NCBI GenBank assembly: GCA_000151295.1
Contig: GG745329.1
Location: forward strand, 1,464,553-1,528,552
Reading direction: 5' to 3'
From: Allomyces macrogynus ATCC 38327
Lineage: Eukaryota; Blastocladiomycota; Blastocladiomycetes; Blastocladiales; Blastocladiaceae
Length of the DNA stretch: 64,000 bases
Numbering within the stretch: position 1 is the stretch's first letter; each line of letters begins with the position of its first letter. Shown here one piece after another: positions 11,901 to 22,808 of the stretch. The position numbers and the translations under genes are program-made. The notes under the pieces are model-generated. The model had not been told where the DNA came from. It ran no database searches and was given only the letters and a program-made list of their open reading frames with translations.

Positions 11901-14900
11901 TTGCAGGGCAAGCCGGCCACGTTCATTTTCACCGACAACGAGGTCAAGGAAGAAGGGTTCCTCGGGTTCATCAACAACATTCTCACGTCGGGCGAAGTGA
12001 CCAACTTGTTTGCCAAGGACGAAGTGATTGGCATCTCGTCGGATATGCGGCCGATCATGAAGAAGCAGCGGCCGCACACGGTCGACACCATGGAGAACCT
12101 GTGGCAGTTCTTTATCGACCGCGTCAAGGCCAACCTGCATATCGTGCTGTGTTTCTCCCCTGTCGGCGAGAAATTCCGCAACCGCGCGCTCAAGTTCCCG
12201 GGTCTCATCAGTGGGTGCACCATGGATTGGTTTACGAAATGGCCCAATGAGGCGCTGCGCGCCGTCTCGGAAAAGTTCATCAACGAAATGGAGCTCGTGT
12301 GCAGCGACCAGGTCAAGAAAGAAATCATTGCACACATGGCCTTCACGCACGACCTTGTCACGGAAACGTGCAACAACTACTTCCAGCAGTTCCGCCGCAA
12401 GACGCACGTCACGCCCAAGTCCTACCTGTCATTTATCAACTCGTACCGCACGCTCTACAAGCAGAAGCGGTCCGAGGTTGGCGAGCTCGCCGATCGCATG
12501 AACATGGGTCTCAACAAGCTGCTCGAAGCCGCGCAGTCGGTCTCAGTGCTGCAGTCGGAGCTCGTGGTCAAGGAAAAGGATCTCGCAATCGCGTCGAAAG
12601 CCGCCGACGAGGTGCTGGCCGACGTGACGGTGAGTACGGCCGCGGCCGAAAAAGTCAAGGACGAGGTGCTGAAGGTCAAGACGAAGGCCGAGACCATGGC
12701 CAACGCGATCAAGGCCGACAAGTCGCTGGCCGAGGGCGAGCTTGAAGCCGCCAAGCCCGCGCTCGAGGAAGCCGCGAGCGCGCTCAACTCGATTCAGCCG
12801 TCGCACATTTCGTCGGTGCGCAAGCTGGCCAAGCCGCCGCACCTGATCATGCGTATCATGGACGGCGTCGGCCTGCTCATGAAGCGGCGCGTCGACCCGG
12901 TCACGCAAGACCCGGACCGGCCGTGCTGCAAGCCCTCGTGGGCCGAGTCGCTCAAGCTCATGTCGCAGCCCGATTTCCTGAGCTCGCTGCTCAATTTCGG
13001 CAAGGACGAAATCAACGAGGAGACGGTCGAGCTGCTCGAGCCCTACCTCGACATGCCCGATTTCAGCTTGGAGGGTGCCAAGAAGGTATCGGCCGATGTG
13101 GCCGGGTTGGCGTCGTGGGTGCGCGCCATGTCCTCGTACTACCGCATCAACAAGAAGGTCATCCCGCTCAAGGCCAACCTCGTTGTGCAAGAGCACAAGC
13201 TTGCACTCGCCATGGCTGAGCTCAACTCGGCGCAGATGGTGCTCGACGAAAAGCAGGCCGTGCTTGATGTGCTCAAGGAAAAGTACAACCAGGCCATCAC
13301 GACCAAGCAGGCGCTGCAGGCCGACGCCGACAGTTGTAAGCGCAAGATGACGGCGGCCACGGCGCTGATTGGTGGGCTCAAGGGCGAAAAGGATCGATGG
13401 ACTCAGCAGAGCAAGGAGTTTGCCGAGCGGATTGGCCGGCTCGTGGGCGACATGATGCTGTGTTCGGCCTTCCTGTCGTATTCTGGCCCGTTCAACTACC
13501 TGTTCCGCAACCAGCTCATGAGCGACTGGAAAAAGGAGCTCGTCAACCGCAAGATTCCGTTCACGCAGGACCTCGACCTGATTGGCATGCTCGTCGACAA
13601 CACGACGATTGGCGAGTGGAACATCCAGGGGTTGCCCACCGACGAACTGTCGATTCAAAATGGTATTGTCGTCACGCGTGGCAGTCGGTACCCGCTGCTC
13701 ATTGACCCGCAGGGCCAGGCCAAGTCGTGGATCCGCAACCGCGAGGAGCAGAACAAGCTGCAGATCACCAACTTGAACCACAAGTACTTCCGGTCACACA
13801 TTGAAGAGTGTGTCTCGACGGGCCGCCCGCTGCTCATCGAGGACGTGGAGGAGACGCTCGACCCGACGCTCGATAACATTCTCGAAAAGAACTTGATCAA
13901 GTCGGGCAAGTCGTTCAAGCTCATCTTTGGCGACAAGGAGCTCGACTTTGCCGAAGGCTTCTACCTCTACATCACGACCAAGCTGCCAAACCCATCATAC
14001 ACGCCCGAAATCTCGGCCAAGACGTCGATAATCGACTTCACGGTCACGCAAAAGGGTCTCGAGGACCAGCTGCTCGGCCGCGTCATTCTTCGCGAAAAGC
14101 AGGAGCTCGAAACAGAGCGGACCAAGCTGCTCGAGGAAGTGAACAGCAACAAGAAGAAAATGAAGCAGCTCGAAGACAACTTGCTCGAGCGTCTCACGTC
14201 GACCAAGGGCTCACTCGTCGACGACGAGTCGCTCATTGAAGTGCTGGCCACGACCAAGGTCACGGCCGAGGAGGTCAACGAGAAGCTGCTCATTGCCGCA
14301 GAGACGCAAAAGAAGATTTCGATTGCGCGTGAAGAGTACCGCCCCGTGGCGACGCGTGGCTCGATCATCTACTTCTTGATTGCCGAGCTGAGCATGGTCA
14401 ACTGCATGTACCAGACGGCGCTCAAGCAGTTCTTGCAGCTGTTCGATGAGTCGATGGAAAAGTCGGCGCCGTCGCCGATCCCGTCCAAGCGCATCCAAAA
14501 CATCATCGAGTACTGCACGTACCGCGCGTTTGTCTACATTTCGCGCGGCCTCTACGAGGTGCACAAAATCATTTTTGTTCTGCTGCTCGCGCTCAAGATC
14601 GACATTCCGTCGGGCAAGATTGCCCACGAAGAGTTCCGCACGTTCATTCGCGGTGGTGCTGCGCTCGACATCAACGCCGTGGCCAAGAAGCCCTTCAACT
14701 GGATCCCGGACATTACATGGCTCAACTTGGTCGCGCTGTCCAAGATGTCGGCTTTCAGCGACCTGCTCAACCAGGTCGGTAAGAACGAAAAGGCCTGGCG
14801 CGCGTGGTACGAAAAGGACGCGCCCGAAAACGACGTGCTGCCGTCCGGATACCAGAACACGCTCGATGCGTTCCGCAAGCTGCTGCTGCTGCGCTCGTGG

Positions 14901-16769
14901 TGTCTCGACCGCACGGTCATGATGGCCAAGCAGTATATTGCCGAGTCGCTTGGGACGCGGTACGCAGAGTCGCTTGTGCTCGACCTGGACGCGCTGCTCG
15001 GCGAGTCAGACAACCGCACGCCTATGATTTGCTTGCTCTCGACCGGCTCCGACCCGTCGGCCGATATCGAGGCGCTGTCGAAAAAGTACAAGGTCGACAT
15101 CAAGGCCATTTCCATGGGCCAGGGGCAAGAGATCCACGCGCGCAAGTTCCTGCAGCAGTTTATCACGAATGGCGGGTGGCTGCTGTTGCAAAACTGCCAC
15201 TTGGGTATTCCGTTCCTCGATGAGCTGCTCAACACAATTCTCGACACGGAGGCGATGCACGAAAAGTTCCGCATTTGGATCACGACCGACGTGAACCAGA
15301 AATTCCCGATCAACCTGCTGCAAATCTCGATCAAGTTCACGAACGAGCCGCCCCAGGGCGTCAAGGCCGGGCTCAAGCGCACCTACAACTGGCTCACGCA
15401 GGACATGCTTGACATGAGCAACCGGCCGCAGTACAAGCCGCTGCTCTACGGGCTCGCCTTCTTGCACTCGGTCGTGCAGGAGCGGCGCAAGTTTGGGCCC
15501 GTCGGGTGGAACATTCCCTACGAGTTCAACCAGTCGGACTTGGCCGCGTCGGTGCAGTTTGTGCAAAACCACGTCGACGAGCTGCAGCCCAAACAGTCGA
15601 TTTCGTGGATCACGGCGCGGTACATGTTCTGCGAGGTGCACTATGGTGGGCGTGTCACGGACGATTACGATCGCCGCCTGCTCAACACCTACGGCAAGGT
15701 CTGGTTTGGCGACCACATGTTCCTGCCCGAGTTCCAGTTCTACAAGGGGTACACGATTCCGCAGCTCAAGACGATCGAAGAGTACCGCAGCTCGATTGAG
15801 TCGCTGCCGCTCGTCGATTCGCCCGAGGTGTTTGGCCTGCACCCGAACGCCGATATTTCGTCGCAGACCAAGCAGTCGCAGTCGATGCTTGAGACGATCT
15901 TGTCGATTCAGCCCAAGGATTCCGGGTCCGGGACGGGCGAGACGCGCGAGGACGTGGTCAAGCGCATTGCCAACGACCTGCTCTCCAAGCTGCCCGACGA
16001 CTTTGACAAGAACCGCGTCAAGGAGTGCTTGAAAAAGCAGGGTGGGCCCAAGCCGCTCAACATTTTCCTCGGGCAAGAAGTCGACCGCATGCAGACGGTG
16101 CTCTCGGTCGCGCGGTCCGACTTGCAGGACCTCAAGCTCGCGATCGACGGCACGATCATCGTGTCGGCGCAGCTGCAGCAGGCCCTCGATGCGCTCTACG
16201 ACGCGCGTGTGCCCGCAACCTGGGCCAAGGTCTCGTGGCAGGGCGCGACGCTCGGATTATGGTTCACGGAGCTGATCATGCGGTTCCAACAGTACCACAC
16301 GTGGGTGTTTGACGGCCGCCCGCTCGTTTTCTGGCTGACGGGCCTCTTTAACCCGCAAGGGTTCCTGACGGCGATCCGGCAAGAAATCACGCGCGCGCAC
16401 AATGGGTGGGCGCTCGATAACGTGCGGCTCGCGCCCGAGGTCGTCAAGCAAATGAAGGAGGATATCACGGCGCCGCCCAACGAGGGGCTCTACATCCACG
16501 GCCTGTTTATCGAGGGCGCCGGGTGGGACCGCAAGAACGTGCGCCTGACCGACTCGCAGCCCAAAATAATTTACCAGGCGATGCCCGTCGTGCACGTTTC
16601 GGCCGTGAACGGCGCCGACGAGCCGGACCCGAAGCTTTACCGCTCGCCCGTCTACAAACGGCCGCGCCGTACCGACCAGAATTACATCTTTGATATTGAC
16701 GTCAAGACGGTGCAGCCGCCAGAGTACTGGATCTTGCGTGGCGTGGCCATGCTCGCGGCCACGTCGTAA
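2974..16769 (+). CDS. DNAH5: Axonemal outer-arm dynein heavy chain (DNAH5/DNAH8 class)
   Basis: Motor heavy chain that slides axonemal microtubules by ATP hydrolysis. Exons 2974-3279, 3348-3575, 3652-4134 and 4215-16769 join in phase 0 to give about 4,523 residues, the usual axonemal length. The start has a good context (caccATGG) and begins MADAVPSL. The N-terminal two-fifths is tail and linker. P-loops mark AAA1 (GPAGTGKT, about residue 1882), AAA2 (GPTGTGKT, 2164), AAA3 (GEPGTAKT, 2491) and AAA4 (GVGGSGKQ, 2854). The coiled-coil stalk and microtubule-binding tip fall at about 3100-3390, followed by AAA5, AAA6 and the C-terminal domain ending in TAA. The stretch after AAA1, including EEQLSKQVHYDFGLRNILS and [21 protein letters not shown], resembles the DNAH5/DNAH8 (Chlamydomonas gamma) class rather than cytoplasmic or inner-arm chains. 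All three introns lie in the first 1.3 kb; the remaining 12.5 kb is one exon. Confidence 0.95.
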
Positions 16770-17907
16770 GAAGGGCGAGTCGCTTGGCCGGGGTCGGCCA
16801 TGTCGTGGTCGTGGTCGTGGGGCAGGAAGATGGAGAATACTGTTGCGCGCGTGGGAGACTGGCACTTTTTGGGCTTGAGCGTTTCTAGGACTCGTGCTGC
16901 CATTCGTGTTGGGTGGAGAATAATGTAAAATCGTTAATTTGCTTCACTCTTCTCGTTGCGCCTTGGTCGCTCAGGCCGTTATTTCAGTCAAGGTCCACGC
17001 GGTGTCGCGACCGGCATCTGCTGACGTTCCCGCCTCGCTGGCCACACTCCGTGCTGCCGCTGATACTACGCCAACCTTGCACTTCCCTTTCGCGGCTGGC
17101 ACGCTATGCAGGTCATTGAGAATTTGCTCCTTGTTCGCCCCCAGCTGCCACCGGCGCGCAAATGTCCGCGCCAGGTCAGTGACTTAGTCCCATTTTATCC
17201 ACGAATCGTCTGGCATGTTTATGATCCGGGCCGAGCAAATCCGGCTCGACGTGATATGTAGTGTGATGCTTTGGGTTCGATTCTTCCATCTGCTGCTAGA
17301 TGCACACGAGCCACCACCAGCTTGGAACATGCTCAGAGATGTAGCATCGGTGCTGACACTTGCGGATGTACAGCATGTCTGCATGCTGTGGTTCGATGCG
17401 TTGAGCATGCAGGTAAATATCAGCCTGGCCAACGACCAGCAACATGATTCCAGGCAGGTCGAGTTGCCGCCGCGCAAGTCCCAGGACAGCCCCAGATGCG
17501 CCAACACAACCTGACCAGCCACTTCTTGGCCGAGGTCATGCACTTGGAAACGGAACCCCTGGCATGGATGACGGCAAATGTGACTGGACACACTCATTTG
17601 CTTGATGACGTCCTCGGACTGAATGACTAGCATGCACGCATTGAATAGACGGTGATTGGGACGTCGCAGGCGCACGGCCGTGCAGAGTTCGCCAAAATGG
17701 CCGTATACTTTCATCGCACCAACGGAAACGAAGATTTTACACTATACACTCGAGAAACGAACAGAAACGAACGGGTATAGACAAGGACCACAGTGGACGA
17801 GCGTGGAGAAACTGACCGCGCGAAAAGATCGCGCGACCAGTTCACCACCTCTCCATCGGGTGGAAAGACGAAAACCAATCAAATACAAGGCGTGGGTGGT
17901 CTCGGCC
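16770..17907. other. Intergenic region, AT-richer, with one unexplained ORF
   Basis: About 1.1 kb between the dynein stop and the ISA1 stop. The first 250 bases probably hold the dynein 3' UTR. A minus-strand frame of 176 codons spans 17184-17714 in sequence less GC-biased than its surroundings. It is Ser/Cys-rich and matches no family I recognise. I see no tRNA or repeat here. Confidence 0.4.
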
Positions 17908-18495
17908 TTAGATCATAAAGCTCTGGCCGCACCCACACGCCTCCTTGACGTTCGGGTTGTAGAACACAAACTGCGCCGAGAGCTTGTCCTCGACATAGTC
18001 CATTTCCGACCCGAGGATCGAAAGGAGCGCCTTGGAGTCAATGAGAATGCTTGCGCCTGGAGAAAGCAAGGGACCGGGGATTGGTCAGCATCAAATCAAG
18101 CGACGCGACATCAAGACGCCGACGCAATGCGCACCGTCCTGGACCACCTCCTCGTCAAATCGCTGCTTGGCGGATACTTGGTCGATTGTGTAGGACAGTC
18201 CCGAGCAACCTACACCCAACACGGCGCGTCAGCACGCGAGTCGTGTGTGCACGCACGGTATTTGCGAACAGTGGCAACGGACCCTTCTTCTTGACGCCGA
18301 CGCGCAGCAGCGCCTCGGGCTTGGACATTTCCTTGATGCGTGAAACGGCCGCGGGCGTCTGTTTCGGGCGCGTTAACCACCCTGCACATCGTGCGCGGGG
18401 AAGCGGACGGAGCGATGACGGACCATCGACAGCACGGCCTTGCGGGCGCGCGGCATCGACCCGGCCACGGCGCGGACAGTGGCCTGGAGGGGCAT
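17908..18495 (-). CDS. ISA1: Mitochondrial iron-sulfur assembly protein ISA1/ISCA1 (A-type)
   Basis: A-type Fe-S carrier needed for maturation of mitochondrial [4Fe-4S] proteins together with ISA2 and IBA57. Four exons (18424-18495, 18283-18358, 18135-18209, 17908-18056) join exactly into 123 residues, across introns of 65, 73 and 78 nt. The translation begins MPLQATVRAVAG and then follows the family closely: TPAAVSRIKE, GVKKKGCSGLSYT, EEVVQDGASILID, SEMDYVEDKLSAQFVF and the terminal ACGCGQSFMI. The three conserved cysteines (GCSG and the CGC pair) are present; the usual CGCGESF reads CGCGQSF. The N-terminus is basic and hydroxylated, fitting a mitochondrial presequence. Length equals that of human ISCA1-type proteins (about 125-130). 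It converges with the dynein gene and has the same orientation as its upstream neighbour. Confidence 0.93.
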
Positions 18496-18814
18496 GGCGG
18501 CAATCGGCCGATTGGGCGCGGCAGAAACGGGGCAGGGAGAGGTAGTGCTGGTGCCGGTTGGGCGATGGCGGCGTTGGGGCCGGTCCAAATGAGCGTGAGG
18601 TCGGTCGCTGATACTTTTGCGGGCAGCGGCGCGTAGCTGTTGACGCGTGTTGATGCGCGGTGAGGTCGTGCGGGAGAGAGGACGAGGAAAGAGGGAACCA
18701 AGCAACAGAACGATGTCGAAATTTGGTGGGGACAACAATGACAAATGGGCGGCACGCGGACGCTTCTTCAATGTAAGCGTCACATGCCTGCCGCCACGCT
18801 TGAGCACGTCCACG
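18496..18814. other. Intergenic region between ISA1 and the Ser-rich protein gene
   Basis: About 320 bases that must contain the ISA1 promoter and 5' leader and the 3' end of the gene at 18815-20485. No motif stands out. Confidence 0.4.
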
Positions 18815-20485
18815 TCACTCATTCTCGGGCTGGCATCCATTCCCAAAGCATTTGCTCGCCAGCGCTATGGCAGCGCGATCGGCGCGCGGCGTGTCCACTG
18901 CCGAGCGTCCTCTCGTTCCGGGCGACGATTCCGGTAGCGGCGTAATCGTGCCGGCCGCTAACGCGCTCAGCGTGCACCCAGCACGACGCGCAGGCTCGAG
19001 TGTTGCGTACGCAGTCACCATGCTTGCCATGCTGGATGCTTGCAACGGGCGGTCGGGTTCAGAGACGTTCCCAAGGTCGGTGGCGCTGGCATGCGCGGCC
19101 AATTGCTGCTGCGGGTGCCGGAGAGTCGGCGCGGCAGTCACGTCGGTGGGCGGCTCGTCGACGCAAATGACGCCGGTTGCGACAGGCACCGGGAACGCTG
19201 AGGTCGAGGAAGCCAGAGATCTCATGTCGTGCAGGATGTGACGGTTCGACGGGGTCACTGATCCGGACCCGGGTGAGGGCGTCACCGCACCCGACGACGC
19301 GTCGCCGCCCAACCCACTCGCCCGAGACCCAAACTGCGGTCTGGCATCGTGCACGTCGACTGGTATCCTCTCCACCTCGGCATCGTCGGCCACGATCACG
19401 ACCGGTGGCACAATCGCTGGCCGTGGACCGACGTGCTGCATCGCGGCGCCAACCGAGTCCACTGCAGTCAACGTGTCGCTGACGGACGAGGGCGACGACG
19501 ATCGCGCCAAAGCAGCCGCGGTGTCAAACTCCGTGCCGAGACTCAAGTACACGGACGCGGCGGTACTCGTCGATGGCGTCGTGCAGTCGGCGGTCGTAAA
19601 CGTGCCGCTCGCGGATGGCCGTGCATCCATGTACCCGGACCCCGTTCCGTCGCTCAACGGTCTCGACCCGTTGGGCGAGACGGTCGCCGGGTTGAGAGTG
19701 AACGGTAGGTGCTGCAGGAACCCGTCGGACCGGCCGTCGTGCCGTGCCGCCGCGCCAGTGGGTGCGCTCTCGGGTCCAGCGGGCGGCCACGAAGGCGTCG
19801 ACGTCGACAGATCGCCGTAGGTCTTGGACGGGCGGCGGTGTAGCGACACGAGGCGCGATGTCGTGGGTTGTGGCGAGCCGGGCAGCAGGACTGTCGCGGA
19901 AACGGCAGCAGGCGCACTTTCGTCGTACTGGAAGACGACGCGGCACGCAATTGTAGCGGCTCGGCGCGCGACGGGGGTGGCAATGGCGATGCCCGCGGCG
20001 CTCGTGCGTGACGTGCCCAACAGCCAGAGCCGGAGTTGCCGCAGCGTCAGGTTGGCGGCCGTTCCCCCGCCCGCTGGAGGGCCCAGCACGTCGAGGACCG
20101 GACCGAAGCCGTCTTGGCTGGCGAGCGTGTCGCGCACATGGTGCGGCCCAAGGACAATGTCGAGCGAGGTCAAATGCCTGTTTGCGCGCAGCAAGTCGGC
20201 GACCCCGAGCCAGAGGCCAATGGCGGGAGCTTGCGCGCCTTCAGGAGCAGGCGACCCGGGCGGCGGGAACGAGAGCAAAAAGTCGCGCACAGAAGCATTG
20301 TCGTGCAATTCTTGGAACAGTTGGAGGAGCGCCGAGGCAGGAAACGGATCGAGTGAGATGTTAAGTGTGCGTTTGGTCAGGTCGAGGCTCGACAAGTGCG
20401 GGTCGGACAACGAGTCGCTCAAGGCCAGGGTGCTGGTGCTCACGGTCGATGCAAGCGGGGCCGCGTCCATAGCGAGCGGCGCCAT
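18815..20485 (-). CDS. Uncharacterised Ser/Thr/Pro-rich protein with leucine-rich N-terminal part
   Basis: A single open frame encodes about 556 residues if translation starts at the ATG ending at 20485 (MAPLAMDAAPL); the frame stays open upstream, but that part is Arg-rich and looks non-coding. Residues about 30-180 contain Leu-rich helical segments (LSSLDLTKRTLNISLD, ALLQLFQELHDN, RHLTSLDIVLG, NLTLRQLRLWLLG) that recall leucine-rich repeats but are too irregular to assign. The rest is low-complexity Ser/Thr/Pro/Ala sequence typical of disordered, phosphorylated regions. No catalytic motif, signal peptide or membrane segment is visible. It is divergent from the METAP1D-like gene, whose start lies 330 bp away, so the two may share a promoter. 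Coding status is inferred from frame length and codon use. Confidence 0.55.
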   Translation of the reverse strand: MAPLAMDAAPLASTVSTSTLALSDSLSDPHLSSLDLTKRTLNISLDPFPASALLQLFQELHDNASVRDFLLSFPPPGSPAPEGAQAPAIGLWLGVADLLRANRHLTSLDIVLGPHHVRDTLASQDGFGPVLDVLGPPAGGGTAANLTLRQLRLWLLGTSRTSAAGIAIATPVARRAATIACRVVFQYDESAPAAVSATVLLPGSPQPTTSRLVSLHRRPSKTYGDLSTSTPSWPPAGPESAPTGAAARHDGRSDGFLQHLPFTLNPATVSPNGSRPLSDGTGSGYMDARPSASGTFTTADCTTPSTSTAASVYLSLGTEFDTAAALARSSSPSSVSDTLTAVDSVGAAMQHVGPRPAIVPPVVIVADDAEVERIPVDVHDARPQFGSRASGLGGDASSGAVTPSPGSGSVTPSNRHILHDMRSLASSTSAFPVPVATGVICVDEPPTDVTAAPTLRHPQQQLAAHASATDLGNVSEPDRPLQASSMASMVTAYATLEPARRAGCTLSALAAGTITPLPESSPGTRGRSAVDTPRADRAAIALASKCFGNGCQPENE

Positions 20486-20814
20486 GCCGCCAGCATTGGG
20501 GGTGTCGAAGGTGCGGTCAGGACGGCGAGCTGCCCAGGAGGGCACGGCGATCAGGCGGCGAGCCTGCGGCCGCTCGGCTGCGAGACGTGCGACGGCGCAG
20601 GCGACACTTGCCTCGCGCTTTCCACCACCCCGTTTGCTCGTGTTGCTGCGCTGCTCTGCTCGCGTTCTTCTCGGCCACCGTCGCCCACCACCACCTTTGG
20701 CATCAGTGTTGCGAGCGGGCGCTGCGAACGCCGCCCGTCTGCACGCTGCCGATTGACCTGGATTGACCTGTGCCGACGGCCGCTGCGCCCAAGCGGCCAT
20801 TATCCCGTCCGCCC
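20486..20814. other. Divergent promoter region, Ser-rich gene / METAP1D-like gene
   Basis: About 330 bases between two divergent start codons. Pyrimidine-rich stretches lie on both sides; no TATA box or clear motif was seen. Confidence 0.35.
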
Positions 20815-22024
20815 ATGCTGTCGATGATCTCGACCTTGCGGGTCCTTGCCCCCGCTGCGCGTCGCTGGCTGGGCCTCGGTGCTGATATCGCGCATCCACG
20901 TCCAACCCCGCTAGTGTCGACTTCGCTGCTCCTGCGCGCACGACGGCCGCAGAGTAGCTCCTACGCCCGTTTCGCCGCAGCATCCAGCGAACGCAGCGCG
21001 ATCAGCACACGCCGAAACCGCGCACCGTTTGGCCAGTACCGCTTGATCACGCCCGACTTTACCCAGCTGACGACCACAGCCACGGTCAAGCGCACCACGG
21101 CTGCGTGCGCGGCCGCTGCCCAAGTTACCCCCGAACGGCGTCCGCTGTGGGCGCTGAACCCCAACCGGACGGGCAACCCCAACTTTGGCGACGACGTGCC
21201 ACCACGATAGGTGGAGGGTGCCGATCGTGATGCGATGCGTGCTGCTGGGTAGCTTGCGAAACGTATGCTGCGTCTTGCCGGGTCGCTGATGCATGAAGGG
21301 GCGACAACGGCCGCAGTCGACGCGGCGGCGCACGCTGCCGTGGTCGATGCGGGCGCGTACCCGTCGCTGCTCCTCTACCAGGGATTATTCCCGAAGTCGA
21401 TATGCACCAGCATCAACAACGTCATGGCGCACGGCATTCCTGACGAGTGCATTGGTGCTCTTCCTCGTCCGTTGGCCGTGATCAACAGCGGAATGGGAGT
21501 TAACTTGTCTGCCTTATCCAATAAGCGCCCGCTCCAAGCCGGCGACATTCTCAACATTGACGTGACCGTCTACCTCAACGGGTTCCACGGCGACTGCTCG
21601 GCCATGTTTGCTGTTGGCCACGTCGACCAGTCCGCTACAGATCTCATGGCTGCAGTTCGCGCGGCCCTCGACCGTGTGCGAACCCGGTGCCCCGTTTTCC
21701 GTGATCGCCGACACCATTGGCCGCGTTGCGATCGAGGCGCGGTTCGCCGTTTCGCCCGACATGTGTGGCCACGGAATTGGTCGCGACTTCCACTGTGCAC
21801 CGATTGTCCATCATGTCCCGAATCACGCGGCGCGCGACTTTACGTTGGAGCCCGGCATGGCATTTACGATTGAGCCCAATTTGTGCCAAGGGTCGCCCGC
21901 GTTCACGATGTGGCCTGATACATGGACGGTCGTGACCCAGGACGGAGGACGATCTGCGCAGTATGAGGAGACGCTGTTGGTTACCGCGGACGGGATCGAA
22001 ATTGTGACCAAATTTGACAATTGA
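20815..22024 (+). pseudogene. METAP1D: Damaged mitochondrial methionine aminopeptidase (METAP1D type)
   Basis: Homologue of the mitochondrial type-1 methionine aminopeptidase, which removes the initiator Met from proteins in the organelle. The start MLSMISTLRVLAPAARRW is a good mitochondrial presequence. Family blocks follow: YPSLLLYQGLFPKSICTSIN, NNVMAHGIPD, GDILNIDVTVYLNGFHGDC, GAPFSVIADTIG, MCGHGIG, MAFTIEP and YEETLLVT. The metal ligands (two Asp in the NIDV and HGDC blocks, His in GHGIG, Glu in IEP and in EET) are all kept. However, the frame holds TAG at 21208-21210 and at 21250-21252, the latter where the family has Gln (RAAG-stop-LAKRM). The GIPD-to-RPLQ join at 21440-21522 needs either an 11-residue insertion or a one-base slip, and the frame shifts near 21670. 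No splice choice I tried repairs all of these without deleting conserved helices. It may be a recent pseudogene or a stretch with sequence errors. Confidence 0.6.
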
Positions 22025-22808
22025 GTGTCTTTATTTAAATATCATTGAAACCCGACATTCGTCAGATTGGTCTTTGGTGCCAAGGCAAACACGGCTTAGT
22101 TGAAGCGAGTTGATTGCATGAGCACCAGCTCGCAATCAATATCAGTAATAACTCAGCATCTCCCGTTCATAAATATACGACCGGAGGAAACTGAAGCCAA
22201 GTCTTTGCATGATACTCGTAATTCACTTGCGCGGCGCGCTCTATGAAAGCCGAGATCGTGCATTTACAATTGAATGCCCACATGTCGATATCAATATCCG
22301 CTGGGGCCAAAGACCATGCGGCTGTCGCTGCATTCAACTCAGAGACACTATGGTGAAGTTTGAGCGCTTGATGGTGCCGCTGTTGGTATCGCTCAAGGAA
22401 TTGGCACTTAGGGGAGAGCGATGACGCTGTTTTGATTGTGACTTGATCACAATGTACGCTGGAATAACCTCGCATTTCTGCATCTGCAGAGCTCAAACCA
22501 TCCACGCTCTTCAGCCGGCTGGAAGAGACGTCAAGCGCCGCAAGACCCTTCAGCGACCACTCCAACTGTCTTCACCACCCGTCAGAATCGCTGTTGTCTC
22601 TAGCTTTCGAAGCTCCAAAGTAAGGCAAAATGGCGATGGGTCAAGTGTCAAACCCGTTTCGGGATTCTCGGGATGGCAACCAGTCGATCACAGCAGCCAG
22701 AATCACAAATTCAATCCTCTCAATCGCAACGCGGTGAGCCAATAATGACACGGCTGCAATCAAACGCTGAAATATGTACAAGGATCTCCAAATCAAATCA
22801 TGTTCCTT
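22025..22808. other. Intergenic region with leucine-rich-like minus-strand remnant
   Basis: About 780 bases of less GC-rich sequence. On the minus strand (22167-22800) several frames contain short leucine-rich-repeat-like pieces, such as LKGLAALDVSSSRLKSVDGL and LELRKLETTAIL, but they sit in different frames interrupted by stops. A degenerate LRR gene is possible; I could not build an intact protein. Confidence 0.3.

Noticed and set aside
10581..12407. Minus-strand open frame of about 600 codons inside the dynein gene
   Set aside because: It is antisense to the conserved AAA3-AAA4 coding region and rich in Val/Arg/Leu/Asp, the typical antisense pattern of GC-biased coding sequence.
17273..17284. 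Sequence resembling a tRNA B box (gggttcgattct)
   Set aside because: No A box at the right distance and no cloverleaf could be drawn on either strand.
17184..17714. Minus-strand 176-codon frame
   Set aside because: Cys/Ser-rich, no recognised domain, no start context or flanking exons. Kept only as a note in the intergenic entry.
21208..21252. TAG read as glutamine (altered genetic code)
   Set aside because: The dynein and NOT1 frames run for thousands of codons using normal Gln codons with no internal TAG, and the transporter and other genes stop at TAG, so a genome-wide reassignment is not supported.
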